Below, in pieces: positions 63,376 through 64,000 of a stretch of DNA of 64,000 nucleotides. How positions within the stretch are numbered: position 1 is the stretch's first letter; every line of letters begins with the position of its first letter. Below the pieces are notes generated by a model. That model was not told where the DNA came from. It searched no databases and saw only the letters and a program-made list of their open reading frames with translations. The position numbers and the translations under genes are program-made. The stretch is from Cordilura impudica (lineage: Eukaryota > Arthropoda > Insecta > Diptera > Scathophagidae): NCBI GenBank assembly GCA_963682025.1, contig OY821521.1, positions 119,956,020-120,020,019 on the forward strand, in the 5' to 3' direction.

Positions 63376-63960
63376 ACCCTACAAGAACTGTGACTGTCAT
63401 TTGACCGGTGATATGACCGTCACTACTGATTGAAGTGTCGGTCATCGCGTAGAACAAAGTTTCTATCATTTTATTAAGACAAATATGCCAAAACTGACCG
63501 AAACTTTTGTGTTCATGTGATTTTGCATCTTACTGTAACCTATGAAAGTATGTAAACCATATAATATATATCTGAACTGCTCACTCTACCGCTGTTTAGT
63601 AGTCAACGATGATAGATATATCCATCATTGACCGGTCACGCTTGATTATAATGAAACACGACTTATTATTTTTTATTTATTTATTTATTGTATTAAAAAT
63701 CAAAAATAGAAATAAACATTAAACATTAAAATATTAAAAACACAACAATATCACCAATTCCGAAACGTGTCGATAACTTTGAGACAATGTTGAATGTTTA
63801 AACAACTTTGCTGACTTTTCACTCGAAACATCCCTCAAAGCGGTTCGTAACTTAGCACTGAATAAATTAACTAAACTCAATAGAAATTTCCGGTAATGGG
63901 CCTTAGTGCAATTAGTAGGTTCTTAAAGAAAACAATATATTATAACACATATATCAACAA
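63376..63960 (-). repeat. Repeat X, copy 2 (inverted)
   Basis: Reverse complement of 47,734-48,358, from ACCCTACAAGAACTGTGAC to GGCCTTAGTGCAATTAGTAG and TATTATAACACATAT. It lies outside element E, so repeat X is an independent family. The last 40 bases of the window show nothing further. Confidence 0.75.
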
Positions 63961-64000
63961 TTTATATTAATACCCTGTTTCCATAAAACAATTCGTCACA

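Noticed and set aside
47734..63960. Inverted 600 bp repeats 15 kb apart, as on a Polinton/Maverick
   Set aside because: No DNA polymerase B, ATPase, capsid or retroviral-type integrase of that family lies between them. The right copy is outside element E, so the two are more likely independent insertions of repeat X.
1..64000. tRNA, rRNA or snRNA genes
   Set aside because: No cloverleaf with box A/B or conserved rRNA/snRNA segment was recognised by eye; a tRNAscan or Rfam run was not possible.

Overview
This window looks like heterochromatin-type DNA from a fly (Diptera, probably a calyptrate). The sequence is AT-rich and has short introns. The repeats are ones I associate with flies: a 412/mdg1-type LTR element, BEL/Pao elements, a Penelope-like element, a CR1/Jockey-type LINE, mini-me-like repeats carrying a GGAC microsatellite, and TTAA-flanked MITEs. 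I see no clearly intact host gene. Almost everything is a mobile element, often nested several levels deep, or a decayed piece of a host gene.

Layout. 1-15,727 is a tandem duplication. Each unit holds part of a decayed arthropod protein family (SCDGTPTN motif) plus a TTAA MITE. The MITE of the first unit was later split by an 8.7 kb 412/mdg1-like retrotransposon (3,534-12,228; TACA target duplication). 15,728-21,095 holds a mariner-type transposase scrap and a Penelope-like element on the minus strand that is itself split by two MITEs. At 21,096 a second, plus-strand Penelope fragment begins. It is cut at 21,323 and resumes exactly at 61,980, with the 8 bp CAAAAGAC present on both sides.

The 40.7 kb between those two points (21,324-61,979) begins and ends with 23 bp inverted repeats resembling P-element ends. 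Just inside the right end lies a decayed THAP/P-type transposase. I therefore read this stretch as one very large P-superfamily insertion. It contains fragments of at least three host genes: Vac14 and ASCC2, both with introns retained, and casein kinase II beta, twice and in opposite orientations. A fourth fragment encodes TPK repeats. It also contains a 3.8 kb transposon with a Tnp2-like transposase and a DUF4806 gene (23,971-27,757), two inverted copies of a satellite-bearing element, a LINE (about 50,650-54,828), and a BEL/Pao provirus-like element (28,788-47,728; GATAT target duplication).

Inside the leader of that BEL element sits a second BEL-derived element (29,458-39,604; ACTCT target duplication), present as a three-unit tandem array. 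Its first unit has lost reverse transcriptase, RNase H and most of integrase. It keeps a long open frame in which gag and protease run directly into the integrase C-terminal domain. A second intact frame follows, which looks like a diverged copy of the nucleocapsid-protease part of gag.

61,988-64,000 holds the rest of the Penelope fragment, a mini-me-like repeat, another MITE, and an inverted copy of a roughly 600 bp repeat also found at 47,734-48,358.

The strongest leads are the giant P-type element with host-gene cargo, the paired CK2-beta pseudogenes (reminiscent of the Stellate/Su(Ste) piRNA system), and the non-autonomous BEL element with its extra gag-like protein. Family assignments rest on motif recognition by eye; no database search was run.
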